Positions 13,025-21,556 are shown, numbered from the stretch's first letter. The stretch is 22,892 nucleotides of DNA from JAUUZQ01 sp964538375 (GCA_964538375.1 CAZIFQ010000044.1:1-22892); one strand, 5' to 3'. Notes: a model not told the origin generated them from the sequence alone. A program made the numbers and translations.

Positions 13025-13943
13025 AATTATTTTATTGATCGCAGTATTGGCATTTTCCGTTCAGCTGGAAGCCCAGGAATTGAAATGCAATATCCAGGTA
13101 GTGAGCCAGCAGGTACAGGGGACGAATAAACAGGTGTATGAGACACTTAGAAATGCCATATTCGAATTCATGAACAACAGGGTATGGACCAACAATGTCT
13201 ATACAATGGATGAACGGATAGAATGTAACCTGATGTTTAATATTACCGACCAACCCTCTGCAGATGAGTTCAGGGGAACATTGCAGATACAGGGAAGACG
13301 TCCGGTGTATAATACCAACTATAATACCGTTTTGTTCAACTTCATTGATAAAGATATTCAATTCAGGTATATTGAATTTCAACCCCTGGAATTTGATCTG
13401 AATTCACATACTTCTAATCTTACTTCTATTCTTGCTTTTTATGCCTATTTTTTACTCGGGCTCGACTATGACACTTTCGCCTATATGGGGGGAACACCAT
13501 ATTTTGAGAATGCAGAAAAAATTGTTGAAAATGCCAATAATGTTATCGAGAAAGGGTGGAAACCCGTTGATGATATGTCGCATAAAAACAGGTATTGGCT
13601 TGTGAAAGATTTTATAGACCAGGATTATGCACCGGTAAGAGAATTTAATTATCGCTACCATCGTCACGGTTTGGATGTTATGGATTCGAAACCAATCGAA
13701 GGAAGGGCAGAAATAGCTTCCTCAATTGAACTTTTGCAAAAAGTATACCGAAGCAGACCTGATCCGTATATGTATATACTACGGCTTGTTTTTGATGCAA
13801 AAGCAGATGAGATTGTAAAAGTGTTTTCTGAATCTTTTACAGAAGAGAAAAACAGGGTTCATAATATTCTTACGGAGATGGACCAGACCAACGCCAGTAA
13901 ATATAAAAGTATACTGGAAGACTCTAACCAGCTAGAATTCTAA
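13017..13943 (+). CDS. DUF4835 family protein (type IX secretion PorD-like)
   Basis: 308 residues with a signal peptide (MRKIILLIAVLAFSVQLEAQ). The mature part matches the DUF4835 family: ELKCNIQVVSQQVQGTNKQVYETL near the start, FEFMNNRVWTNN, FRGTLQIQGRRPVYNTNYNT, FEFLD-like FQPLEFD and the central YAYFLLGLDYDTFAYMGG. Some databases name this family PorD and link it to type IX protein secretion; I recall this from family naming and the sequence alone does not prove it. It is periplasmic or outer-membrane associated. The ATG overlaps the coaBC stop by 8 bp and its stop shares one base with the recN ATG (TAATG), indicating tight coupling within the operon. Confidence 0.85.
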   Translation: MRKIILLIAVLAFSVQLEAQELKCNIQVVSQQVQGTNKQVYETLRNAIFEFMNNRVWTNNVYTMDERIECNLMFNITDQPSADEFRGTLQIQGRRPVYNTNYNTVLFNFIDKDIQFRYIEFQPLEFDLNSHTSNLTSILAFYAYFLLGLDYDTFAYMGGTPYFENAEKIVENANNVIEKGWKPVDDMSHKNRYWLVKDFIDQDYAPVREFNYRYHRHGLDVMDSKPIEGRAEIASSIELLQKVYRSRPDPYMYILRLVFDAKADEIVKVFSESFTEEKNRVHNILTEMDQTNASKYKSILEDSNQLEF

Positions 13944-15592
13944 TGATCAGGAACTTAAAGATCCGAAATTATGCACTGATTGAATACCTGGAGATTGACT
14001 TCCTTCCGGGTTTCATTACTATTACAGGTGAGACAGGCGCCGGTAAATCTATCCTGATGGGTGCGCTCTCCCTGATACTCGGACAGCGTGCCGATACAAA
14101 TGTACTTATGAATAAGGATCAGAAATGCATTGTTGAAGGAGAATTTTCCATCGATAAAAAATTTAAAAAATTTTTTGAAGACCGGGATCTTGATTATGAT
14201 GAACTCACACCAATCAGGAGAGAAATTCTTCCCAGTGGAAAAACCAGGGCTTTTATCAATGATACCCCTGTTGTGCTTGCGGTGTTGAAAGAATTGGGAG
14301 ATCAGCTGGTTGATGTGCATTCCCAGCACCAGAATCTGCAGCTGAACGACAATATTTACCAGATGGAGGTGGTGGATCATGTGGCAGGGAATGAAGCATT
14401 GCTTAATACCTACCGATCACACTTTTCAGATTATACCACTATTGTACATAAGTTTCAGCAACTGAAGTCCGGCTTAGATAGTTTGAGGAGTGAGCTTGAT
14501 TTCTATGAATACCAATTTAGGGAGCTGGATGGAGCTGAGCTTGTGGATGGCGAATTGGAGACACTGGAGTCTGATTTGAATACACTGGAGCACGCTGAGG
14601 AGATTAAGTCTTCCCTCGTCGAGTCTTACCAGGTGCTCCTGGGGGAAGGACAAGCTGTGTCTTTAATCAATGCTGCTTTAAATCTGCAAAAAAAAATTAC
14701 TAAGTTTCATTCGCCTTCAGAGGAGTTCTCTTCCCGCCTGGAGTCACTATATATCGAGCTAAAAGATATTGCTGCCGAGATGGAATTAATGGCAGTTAAC
14801 CTTGAATATGATCCGGGACGCTTAAACAAGGCGAGAGAGAGAATAGACCTGCTTTATTCATTGATGCAGAAGCACAAAGTAAAAGACAGCAGCGAATTAA
14901 TCGTGCTTAAGAATGAGCTTGAAGGTAAAATATCTGAGATTACATTTTCAGATGAAACGCTGGGTAAATTAAGCAAGGAGATAGAAAAACATAAGAAAGA
15001 AGTTGAACATTGGGCCGGTAAACTGCATAAAGCAAGACAGAATGCAGGCATCCAGGTAGAAAAAGTAATAGTAGAAATGCTGAAGCAGCTGGGAATACCC
15101 AATGCAAGGTTCCAGGTTAAAGTGATGGAAATCCCAGGGCCGGATATAAATGGTATGACAGATATTCGTTTTCTTTTTTCTGCCAACAAGCAATCTCCTG
15201 CAGAGGAAATTTCTAAAGTCGCTTCAGGTGGAGAGATTTCACGCTTGATGCTCTGTATTAAATCCCTTCTTTCAGATTATAAAGGCTTGCCTACATTGAT
15301 TTTCGATGAAATTGATGCGGGTGTAAGTGGTGAGATCGCTGAAAAAGTTGGTTCCATTATGAAAGAAATGTCAGGTGGGCGACAGGTGATGGCCATTACT
15401 CACCTTCCACAAGTAGCATCACAGGGAGATACCCATTTTCTTGTATACAAGGAAGAGTCCGAATCTGCGGCAAACACTAAAATCAGGTCCCTGTCGGAGG
15501 AGGAAAGGGTGCAGGAAATTGCGAAGTTACTCTCAGGTGAGGAAATTACTGGTGCTGCATTAACAAATGCACGAGAGCTTCTTAAATTATAA
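13943..15592 (+). CDS. recN: DNA repair protein RecN
   Basis: 549 residues, usual RecN length. SMC-like ATPase: Walker A GETGAGKS at 29-36, Q-motif region VDVHSQHQNLQL, a long coiled-coil middle (about 150-400), ABC signature ASGGEISRLM (427-436), Walker B LIFDEIDAGVSG (452-463) and the H-loop AITHLPQVAS (484-493). RecN helps double-strand break repair by tethering DNA ends with RecA. It is the last gene of the cluster, starting with a 1-bp stop/start overlap (TAATG) with the DUF4835 gene. No clear terminator hairpin follows. Confidence 0.95.
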   Translation: MIRNLKIRNYALIEYLEIDFLPGFITITGETGAGKSILMGALSLILGQRADTNVLMNKDQKCIVEGEFSIDKKFKKFFEDRDLDYDELTPIRREILPSGKTRAFINDTPVVLAVLKELGDQLVDVHSQHQNLQLNDNIYQMEVVDHVAGNEALLNTYRSHFSDYTTIVHKFQQLKSGLDSLRSELDFYEYQFRELDGAELVDGELETLESDLNTLEHAEEIKSSLVESYQVLLGEGQAVSLINAALNLQKKITKFHSPSEEFSSRLESLYIELKDIAAEMELMAVNLEYDPGRLNKARERIDLLYSLMQKHKVKDSSELIVLKNELEGKISEITFSDETLGKLSKEIEKHKKEVEHWAGKLHKARQNAGIQVEKVIVEMLKQLGIPNARFQVKVMEIPGPDINGMTDIRFLFSANKQSPAEEISKVASGGEISRLMLCIKSLLSDYKGLPTLIFDEIDAGVSGEIAEKVGSIMKEMSGGRQVMAITHLPQVASQGDTHFLVYKEESESAANTKIRSLSEEERVQEIAKLLSGEEITGAALTNARELLKL

Positions 15593-15609
15593 ATGCAACT
15601 AAAAAATGC

Positions 15610-15640
15610 TTTGCATTCGCACAATATCCAGTATAGTTTG
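15610..15640 (+). promoter_or_regulatory. Candidate promoter for fabI
   Basis: TTTG (15610-15613) and TATAGTTTG (15632-15640) lie in the recN-fabI gap with the total spacing of a TTTG-N19-TAnnTTTG promoter, but the -7 element is one base off (ATAGTTTG). It would leave a leader of about 35 bases. Confidence 0.4.
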
Positions 15641-15679
15641 TTATAAAGTGAATATTCCAAATATCAGAATCTAATCGTT

Positions 15680-16531
15680 ATGTCACACAATCTATTAAAA
15701 GGAAAAAGAGGTCTAATTTTCGGTGCGCTGAATGACAAATCAATTGCCTGGAAAGTAGCAGAAAAAGCACATGAAGAGGGGGCAGAATTTGTACTTACTA
15801 ATGCTCCCATTGCATTGCGAATGGGAACCATAGATGAGCTTGCGAAAAAATGCAACGCCGAGGTAATTCCAGCAGATGCAACTAATCTTGAGGACCTGGA
15901 AAACCTTATTTCAAAAACCATGGAAATCCTTGGCGGTAAGATAGATTTTATATTACACTCCATAGGAATGTCTCCTAATGTTAGAAAAGGATATAAGTAC
16001 GATGAATTGAAATATGAATTGTACCATAAAACACTGGATATCTCAGCATTCTCTCTGCATAAGATACTTAGTGTGGCAAGAAAAATGGACGCCATAAATG
16101 AATGGGGCTCAGTGGTTGCCCTTTCCTATGTTGCTGCACAAAGAACTTTTTATGGATACAATGATATGGCTGATGCTAAATCAATCCTGGAATCTATTGC
16201 CAGGAGCTTTGGTTACATATACGGTAGAGATAAAAAAATCAGGATCAACACCATTTCACAATCCCCAACACTGACCACGGCAGGGAGTGGTGTAAAAGGA
16301 TTTGATAAATTGGTGGATTACTCCGAAAGAATGTCCCCTTTAGGAAATGCAACAGCTGCTGAATGTGCAGATTTTTGTGTCACAATGTTCTCAGATCTGA
16401 CCAGGAAAATTACCATGCAGAATATTTTCCATGATGGAGGTTTTTCCAGTATGGGCATGAGTATGCGGGCCATTCAACAATACGAAAAGAGTTTTATTGA
16501 GTGTCCGCCACCACCACCTGATGCAGATTAA
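15680..16531 (+). CDS. fabI: Enoyl-[acyl-carrier-protein] reductase (NADH), FabI
   Basis: 283 residues. FabI-type short-chain dehydrogenase: cofactor motif GALNDKSIAW (15-24), the DATN segment at 66-69, LHSIGMSP (92-99) and the FabI active-site pair Tyr160 and Lys167 in YNDMADAK (Y-x6-K), with Tyr150 upstream. It reduces the trans-2 double bond of enoyl-ACP in the last step of each fatty-acid elongation round, in the cytosol. The C-terminus has an extra tail CPPPPPDAD with five consecutive prolines. It is a single gene after recN; the following DUF819 gene is separated by 111 bp of repeat-containing sequence. FabI is the usual target of triclosan-type inhibitors. Confidence 0.92.
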   Translation: MSHNLLKGKRGLIFGALNDKSIAWKVAEKAHEEGAEFVLTNAPIALRMGTIDELAKKCNAEVIPADATNLEDLENLISKTMEILGGKIDFILHSIGMSPNVRKGYKYDELKYELYHKTLDISAFSLHKILSVARKMDAINEWGSVVALSYVAAQRTFYGYNDMADAKSILESIARSFGYIYGRDKKIRINTISQSPTLTTAGSGVKGFDKLVDYSERMSPLGNATAAECADFCVTMFSDLTRKITMQNIFHDGGFSSMGMSMRAIQQYEKSFIECPPPPPDAD

Positions 16532-16538
16532 TAGGGCT

Positions 16539-16598
16539 GGTAGAGACGCAATTACCCCGGGCAAACCCCTTTCGTTTAACGCTCCACGCTTAACGCTC
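16539..16598. repeat. Short intergenic repeats between fabI and the DUF819 gene
   Basis: GGTAGAGACGC at 16539-16549 is the outer arm of a dispersed palindromic repeat whose opposite arm (CGTCTCTAC) occurs at 17865-17873. Further on, TTAACGCTC occurs twice, at 16576 and 16590. No gene is visible in this gap. Confidence 0.5.
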
Positions 16599-16642
16599 AA
16601 CTTTTTACTATATTAGCGGTTCTAATCCTCAACTTAACTGCT

Positions 16643-17809
16643 ATGAGCATAGTAATTATCTTATTTTACTTTTTTTTCCCTGCTTTATTGTTATACCTGG
16701 GAACGAAGTATTCCTTCATCAATAAGATTGGTGTAGTGGTATTTTGCTATGTGGGTGGACTAATCATTGGTAATGTTAATATCGTTCCTACTGAAATGTC
16801 TGACCTACAGGGTAATATAATGGGGGGAAGTATACTTCTTGGAATTCCATTGGTGCTGTTCTCAGAGAATATCCTGAAATGGGCCAAAATGGCGAAGTAT
16901 ACATTTATTTCTCTCTTACTGGGAATTGTTTCTGTTGTTGTCATGGTTTTTTTGGGATACTTTTTATTGAAGGATCATATTCCGGAAGCTTGGAAGGTTG
17001 CTGGTTGTTTGATTGGTGTTTATACCGGAGGTACACCTAATCTCGCTGCCATAGCTCAATCATTGAATCTGAATGAAGACATTTATATACTAACACACAC
17101 CGTTGACCTGGTGATAGGGGCAATCGTTTTACTGTTTTTCCTTACAGGGGCACAGAAGCTTTTCCTTACTTATTTGAAGCCATACAAATCTACCGGTGAT
17201 TACGATGAGATAGAGGGTGAGGCCATGATCAGTGAGTTTGAATCTTACTCCGGTTTTTTCAAAAAAACAACTATAGGTGGACTGCTAAAGGCAATGGGAT
17301 TGGCTGTGATTGTATTTGTTGCTGGCTTTGGTGTGTCAATGTTATTTGAAGGTGACGCAAGAGATACAGCCGCCATTCTATCAGTTACAACCGCCGGCAT
17401 CCTGCTTTCACTTGTTCCGGCAGTCAATAAAAATACAAAATCTTTCCAGCTGGGAATGTACTTTATATATGTATTCTGTGTCATTGTTGCATCAAAGGCG
17501 AATCTCAGGGAGATATTTAATCCGGAATCTGCTGAGCTATTGATGTATATTACTATATATGTACTTATTGCTGTAGTCGGGTCCCTTATTTTACACTCAA
17601 TTTTGTCATGGATATTTGGAATCAATACTGATGATTTCATGATGACCTCAGTCGCACTTTCAAATTCTCCTCCATTTGTTCCTGTTGTTGCAGCAGCATT
17701 AAGAAACAAAGAAGTTATGATTCCTGGTATGATTATCGGAGTGCTAGGTTATGCAATTGGGAATTACCTGGGGGTGGCTATTGCGTATATACTTAAGGCA
17801 ATGTTATAA
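16643..17809 (+). CDS. DUF819 family integral membrane protein
   Basis: 388 residues with about 10-11 predicted membrane helices and short loops, except for a longer acidic cytoplasmic or periplasmic loop (about 171-212, YKSTGDYDEIEGEAMISEFE). The family hallmarks are the two helix-break motifs YTGGTPN (127-133) in the first half and SNSPPFVPVVAAALRNKE (340-357) in the second, suggesting two inverted structural repeats as in transporters of the BART/CPA-like type. DUF819 proteins are annotated as membrane proteins of unknown function; a transporter role is inference and no substrate can be named. It is transcribed alone after fabI, with repeats on both sides. Confidence 0.88.
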   Translation: MSIVIILFYFFFPALLLYLGTKYSFINKIGVVVFCYVGGLIIGNVNIVPTEMSDLQGNIMGGSILLGIPLVLFSENILKWAKMAKYTFISLLLGIVSVVVMVFLGYFLLKDHIPEAWKVAGCLIGVYTGGTPNLAAIAQSLNLNEDIYILTHTVDLVIGAIVLLFFLTGAQKLFLTYLKPYKSTGDYDEIEGEAMISEFESYSGFFKKTTIGGLLKAMGLAVIVFVAGFGVSMLFEGDARDTAAILSVTTAGILLSLVPAVNKNTKSFQLGMYFIYVFCVIVASKANLREIFNPESAELLMYITIYVLIAVVGSLILHSILSWIFGINTDDFMMTSVALSNSPPFVPVVAAALRNKEVMIPGMIIGVLGYAIGNYLGVAIAYILKAML

Positions 17810-17849
17810 ATTGCCGCTTGAGATCATCATAATACACTATACCTTTAGA

Positions 17850-17873
17850 AGATGAGGCATGCCTCGTCTCTAC
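17850..17873. repeat. Palindromic intergenic repeat downstream of the DUF819 gene
   Basis: AGATGAGGCA is the near-perfect inverse of TGCCTCGTCT (17850-17869); the core GAGGCATGCCTC is a perfect 12-bp palindrome. The extended right arm CGTCTCTAC matches GTAGAGACG at 16540 in inverse. It can form a strong hairpin, but no T-run follows, so it is more likely a dispersed REP-like repeat than a terminator. Confidence 0.65.
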
Positions 17874-17942
17874 AGATTGCTTCGTTCAAAGGAAATAATA
17901 AACTTTCTCCATCTGCCATTGTCTCTCCCTCTCCATTATACA

Positions 17943-18013
17943 ATTATACCATTTAACCCTTAAACCCTTATCTCTTTCCATTATACCATTTAACCCTTAA
18001 ACCCTTATCTCTT
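17943..18013. repeat. Tandem direct repeat, two copies of a 37-bp period
   Basis: The 34 bases at 17943-17976 recur identically at 17980-18013 (period 37). The unit is pyrimidine-rich and contains TTAACCCTTAAACCCTTA. It lies in the 280-nt gap upstream of hutI, which otherwise holds CT-rich low-complexity sequence. Confidence 0.9.
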
Positions 18014-18065
18014 CTCCTCCTCTCAACCTTCTCAAAAACATATTCCTCCCCACCTCCCTTTTTAC

Positions 18066-18073
18066 TATCTTCG
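18066..18073 (+). promoter_or_regulatory. Possible -7 element of the hutI promoter
   Basis: TATCTTCG is a 7/8 match to TAnnTTTG and lies 15 bases before the hutI ATG. No TTTG at the expected upstream distance is visible, so this is weak. Confidence 0.3.
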
Positions 18074-18088
18074 TTGCAAACCTTGCTT

Positions 18089-19318
18089 ATGAAGAGATTG
18101 ATAATAAATATCGATTCCATTTCCGGTCTCCTGGATCCTTTAGTAAAGAATCTTGCCGGGAAAGAAATGTGTCGATTGGAGACCATGGAAAATGCATGGT
18201 TGCTCATGGAGGATGATATAATTGCAGATTATGGACAGGGGAATCCCAAGGCATTGGCTGACGAAATTATTGATGCAGGTGGAGGAATGGTCTTGCCTGC
18301 TTTTTGTGATTCACATACCCACCTGGTATACGCGGGAAGTCGCGAAAGAGAGTATGAAGACAAGATTCAGGGATTAAGCTATGAAGAGATTGCCCTAAGG
18401 GGAGGCGGGATATTGAATTCTGCAAAATTATTGCAGGAAACTTCAGAAGATGAGTTATTCAGGCAAACATTACCCAGGGCTAATGAGATCATGGAGCTGG
18501 GTACAGGGGCTGTAGAGATTAAAAGTGGATATGGTCTGACCACAAGAGATGAATTGAAAATGCTCAGGGTGGCCAGGAGGGTAGGAGAAGAGACTGCTCT
18601 TACAGTAAAAACAAACTTCCTGGGTGCACATGCCGTACCCATGGAGTACAGGGGGAAGCAGGAGGAATATGTGGATCTGATTGTTGAAGAGATGATTCCT
18701 GCTGTAGCCAAAGAGAAACTGGCTGATTTTATCGATGTATTTTGCGATCGGGGATTTTTTACCGTTGAGCAAACAGCCAGGATTCTTGAAGCTGGGGCGA
18801 AGTATGGACTGGTACCGAAAATACATGCCAATGAACTAGATTATTCCGGAGGTATACAGGTAGGTGTTAAATATGGCGCCAGGTCGGTTGATCACCTGGA
18901 GTATACTGGCGAGGATGAAATCGCCGCTCTGCTGAACAGTAAAACAATGCCAACAGTATTACCCGGAGCTTCATTGTTTCTTGGGATGACTTATGCCCCA
19001 GCCAGGCATATGATTGATGCCGGATTACCTGTAGCACTTGCCAGTGATTTCAACCCCGGATCTTCCCCAACAGGAAATATGAAACTTATAATGTCCCTGG
19101 CCATGATGCAAATGAAAATGATGCCGGCCGAAGTGTTTAATGCAGCAACAATCAATGGTGCCTACGCCATGGGACTGGAAGATACGCATGGATCAATCAC
19201 CAGGGGAAAAATCGCTAACCTGATTATTACCGAACCCATACCAGGGATAAACTATTTTCCCTACGCTTTTGGTTCAAACCTCATCAATAAAGTAATACTC
19301 AATGGCAAAATCATATAA
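18089..19318 (+). CDS. hutI: Imidazolonepropionase
   Basis: 409 residues from ATG 18089; an in-frame TTG at 18074 adds only five residues and overlaps the putative -7 element. Amidohydrolase-fold enzyme: metal ligands in DSHTHLV (His76, His78), GAHAVP (His181), KIHANEL (His246, Glu249), VDHLEY (His269) and the catalytic/metal Asp320 in ASDFNPGSSPTGN. It hydrolyses 4-imidazolone-5-propanoate to N-formimino-L-glutamate, the third step of histidine degradation. The next gene uses that product. The histidase and urocanase genes are not in the window. Length and motifs are standard. Confidence 0.95.
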   Translation: MKRLIINIDSISGLLDPLVKNLAGKEMCRLETMENAWLLMEDDIIADYGQGNPKALADEIIDAGGGMVLPAFCDSHTHLVYAGSREREYEDKIQGLSYEEIALRGGGILNSAKLLQETSEDELFRQTLPRANEIMELGTGAVEIKSGYGLTTRDELKMLRVARRVGEETALTVKTNFLGAHAVPMEYRGKQEEYVDLIVEEMIPAVAKEKLADFIDVFCDRGFFTVEQTARILEAGAKYGLVPKIHANELDYSGGIQVGVKYGARSVDHLEYTGEDEIAALLNSKTMPTVLPGASLFLGMTYAPARHMIDAGLPVALASDFNPGSSPTGNMKLIMSLAMMQMKMMPAEVFNAATINGAYAMGLEDTHGSITRGKIANLIITEPIPGINYFPYAFGSNLINKVILNGKII

Positions 19319-19332
19319 GGAATCCCCAATTC

Positions 19333-19368
19333 AAGGCACTCGAAGTACTCGAAGTACTCAAAGTACTT
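19333..19368. repeat. 9-bp tandem repeat array, four units, between hutI and ftcD
   Basis: AAGGCACTC, GAAGTACTC, GAAGTACTC and AAAGTACTT in tandem, the same family as at 5254 and 9025. It starts 14 bp after the hutI stop, inside an apparent two-gene operon. No terminator or clear promoter was seen in this 119-nt gap. Confidence 0.9.
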
Positions 19369-19437
19369 TAGTTCACTTATAACTAAAAGTCTGTTCGAAG
19401 CAAAAAGCAAAAAACAACAAACAAACATAATATTACA

Positions 19438-21126
19438 ATGAAGCAAATATTGGAATGCGTGCCCAACTTCAGCGAAGGCGTCGATATGGGAATCATCAGG
19501 CAAATAAGCGATGAGATTGAGTCCGTAGACAATGTGAAACTATTAGATGTTGATCCCGGGAAAGCTACGAACAGAACTGTAGTTACTTTTGTCGGAGAAC
19601 CTGGAGCAGTTATTCAAGCTGCTTTTCTGGCAGTGAAGAAGGCATCTGAGATTATTGATATGACAAAGCACTCGGGTGAGCATCCAAGATTTGGAGCCAC
19701 AGATGTTTGTCCGCTCATTCCGGTAGCTAATATTTCCATGGAGGAGACCGTAGAATGGGCAAGGAAATTGGCGGAGCGTATTGGTACTGAATTACATTTT
19801 CCGGTGTATTGCTACGAAAATGCTGCCTTTATGGAAGAAAGAAGAAACCTGGCATCTGTGAGGTCCGGGGAATATGAGGGCTTGAAGGAGAAACTTAAAG
19901 ATAAACACTGGACCCCCGATTTTGGTCCTGCAGTTTTTGTGCCGAAAACAGGATCTTTGGCTGTTGGAGCAAGAGATTTTCTTGTTGCCTATAACATTAA
20001 CCTGAATACTACCTCTACAAGGAGAGCCAATGCCATTGCCTTCGATGTGCGTGAAAGGGGCAGATCGAAACGTGAAGGGAATTCACTTAACGGAAAAATT
20101 GTAAAAGATAAGCAGAGTAATCCGGTGATGATTCCGGGATCACTAAAGTCAGTTAAGGCCATTGGGTGGTTTATTGAAGAGTATGGTGTAGCACAGATAT
20201 CGATGAATCTGACAAATATTTCTATTACTTCTGTGCATGAAGCATTTGACGAAGTATGTAAAAGAGCTGAAGCCAGGGGGATAAGAGTTACGGGATCTGA
20301 GCTGGTTGGTTTGGTGCCTCTTAGCGCCATGCTGGATGCAGGAAGATACTTCCTTAAAAAGCAGCAGCGCTCATTGGGAGTTTCTGATTCAGAACTGATT
20401 AAGATCGCTGTTAAATCTTTGGGTCTCGATGAGCTGGGGCCTTTTGTTCCAAAGGAGAAGATTATCGAATATAAAATGAATCAGGGAACAGCAGGTAAAT
20501 TAAATGCTATGACCATCATGGCTTTTATGGAAGAAACTGCTTCTGAGTCGCCTGCTCCGGGTGGTGGCTCTGTAAGTGCCTACATTGGTTCACTGGGAGT
20601 TGCTCTTGGAACAATGGTGGCAAACCTTACTTCACATAAGAGGGGATGGGATGATAAATGGGAAACTTTTTCAGAATGGGCGGTAAAAGGAAAAAATATA
20701 CAGGAAGAGTTATTAAGATTGGTTGATGAAGATACTGCTGCCTTTAATTTGATAATGGATGCCTTTTCACTTCCGAAATATTCTGAAATAGAGAAGAAGC
20801 AAAGATCGAAAGCTATCCGTGTTGCTACGATTCATGCTATAAAGATCCCCCTGAAAGTAATGACCACTGCTAACAAAGGATTTGAATTGATTGAGGCAAT
20901 GATACAATCGGGGAATCCCAATAGCATATCTGATGCGGGAGTAGGGGCCATTGCTATTCGATCCTGTATCCTTGGGGCACATCTCAATGTGCTTATAAAT
21001 ATGGATGGTATGGAGATGGATGATGAGCTGCAAAGTATTAAAAAACAAGCAGATAGCATGGCTGATAAGGCCGTAAATAAGGAAAAATCTCTGTTGATTC
21101 AGGTAAGATCTAAAATACTTGATTAA
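19438..21126 (+). CDS. ftcD: Bifunctional glutamate formimidoyltransferase / formimidotetrahydrofolate cyclodeaminase
   Basis: 562 residues, a fusion of two enzymes. Residues 1-325 are the formiminotransferase: LECVPNFSEG start, LLDVDPGKATNRTVVTFVG, and EHPRFGATDVCPLIPV with the catalytic His82 and the conserved RFGATD. Residues ~355-555 are the cyclodeaminase: TASESPAPGGGSVSA (368-382) and DEDTAAFN (430-437), which includes the catalytic Asp, in an all-helical domain. Together they move the formimino group from N-formiminoglutamate to tetrahydrofolate and convert it to 5,10-methenyl-THF, releasing ammonia and glutamate. The fused form resembles the eukaryotic enzyme; many bacteria have separate genes. 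It follows hutI on the same strand, completing histidine catabolism. Confidence 0.94.
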   Translation: MKQILECVPNFSEGVDMGIIRQISDEIESVDNVKLLDVDPGKATNRTVVTFVGEPGAVIQAAFLAVKKASEIIDMTKHSGEHPRFGATDVCPLIPVANISMEETVEWARKLAERIGTELHFPVYCYENAAFMEERRNLASVRSGEYEGLKEKLKDKHWTPDFGPAVFVPKTGSLAVGARDFLVAYNINLNTTSTRRANAIAFDVRERGRSKREGNSLNGKIVKDKQSNPVMIPGSLKSVKAIGWFIEEYGVAQISMNLTNISITSVHEAFDEVCKRAEARGIRVTGSELVGLVPLSAMLDAGRYFLKKQQRSLGVSDSELIKIAVKSLGLDELGPFVPKEKIIEYKMNQGTAGKLNAMTIMAFMEETASESPAPGGGSVSAYIGSLGVALGTMVANLTSHKRGWDDKWETFSEWAVKGKNIQEELLRLVDEDTAAFNLIMDAFSLPKYSEIEKKQRSKAIRVATIHAIKIPLKVMTTANKGFELIEAMIQSGNPNSISDAGVGAIAIRSCILGAHLNVLINMDGMEMDDELQSIKKQADSMADKAVNKEKSLLIQVRSKILD

Positions 21127-21227
21127 GTAAATTGAGGAGAATATTGTACTATTTGAGGTTAAATTTTGTTAAAAGACGCAGCAAAATCGTTAATTTATAA
21201 TGATTCCAAATAACCATTATTGAGCTT

Positions 21228-21277
21228 GAATATGTCATATTCTGTGAATGCATTAACATAAACACTTTTCTGTGAAT
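21228..21277. promoter_or_regulatory. Palindrome and paired direct repeats in the susC leader
   Basis: GAATATG-T-CATATTC (21228-21242) is a perfect inverted repeat with 7-base arms. TTCTGTGAAT occurs at 21240-21249 and again at 21268-21277 (28-bp spacing), overlapping it. These are candidate regulator sites far upstream of the receptor gene; function is inferred only from symmetry. Confidence 0.35.
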
Positions 21278-21318
21278 TTTCTATTGTCGACTTATATAAA
21301 ACAAGGGTTATTTCTTTA

Positions 21319-21369
21319 ATATATAGCTGAATAGACCTATATATAGCGGGCTTTAGTTATTTGAAATAA
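21319..21369. promoter_or_regulatory. Two-turn direct repeat and palindrome upstream of susC
   Basis: ATATATAGC occurs at 21319-21327 and 21339-21347, exactly 20 bp apart, and TTATTTGAAATAA (21357-21369) is a palindrome with one central base. The region is AT-rich, so chance cannot be excluded. Confidence 0.25.
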
Positions 21370-21474
21370 TGTATATAAAATTGCTTATTCAGATTGATTA
21401 GATTAGATAAAGAGGGGAGAAACGGATTTTATTGCATACTTTTTATAGGCATAGCTTACCTTATATCTACTCAT

Positions 21475-21556
21475 AACATGATTTAAAAACATGTTAATTC
21501 TTTTTATCATTCTTAAAATTTCTTTAGTTTTGGGGCATTAGAGTCGTTTAAATTTG
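21475..21556 (+). promoter_or_regulatory. Inverted repeat and tandem -7 elements before susC
   Basis: AACATG-N9-CATGTT (21475-21495) precedes two exact TAnnTTTG elements, TAGTTTTG (21525-21532) and TAAATTTG (21549-21556). The first has TTTT 20 bases upstream as a weak -33; the second lacks a good one. They would give leaders of about 45 or 22 bases to ATG 21585. The whole 458-nt gap 21127-21584 has no gene. Confidence 0.45.

Noticed and set aside
17850..17873. Hairpin after the DUF819 gene as a terminator
   Set aside because: The stem is strong but no T-run follows in either direction; the match to a second site suggests a dispersed repeat instead.
17950..18010. TTAACCCTTAAACCC tract as a telomere-like or replication-related sequence
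   Set aside because: Only two copies of a longer 37-bp unit exist; resemblance to telomere repeats is superficial in a circular-type bacterial chromosome segment.
19261..19503. Minus-strand frame with a repeated YFE(Y/C) motif across the hutI-ftcD gap
   Set aside because: The repeated peptide is simply the 9-bp DNA repeat translated; the frame overlaps both hutI and ftcD on the opposite strand and has no other support.
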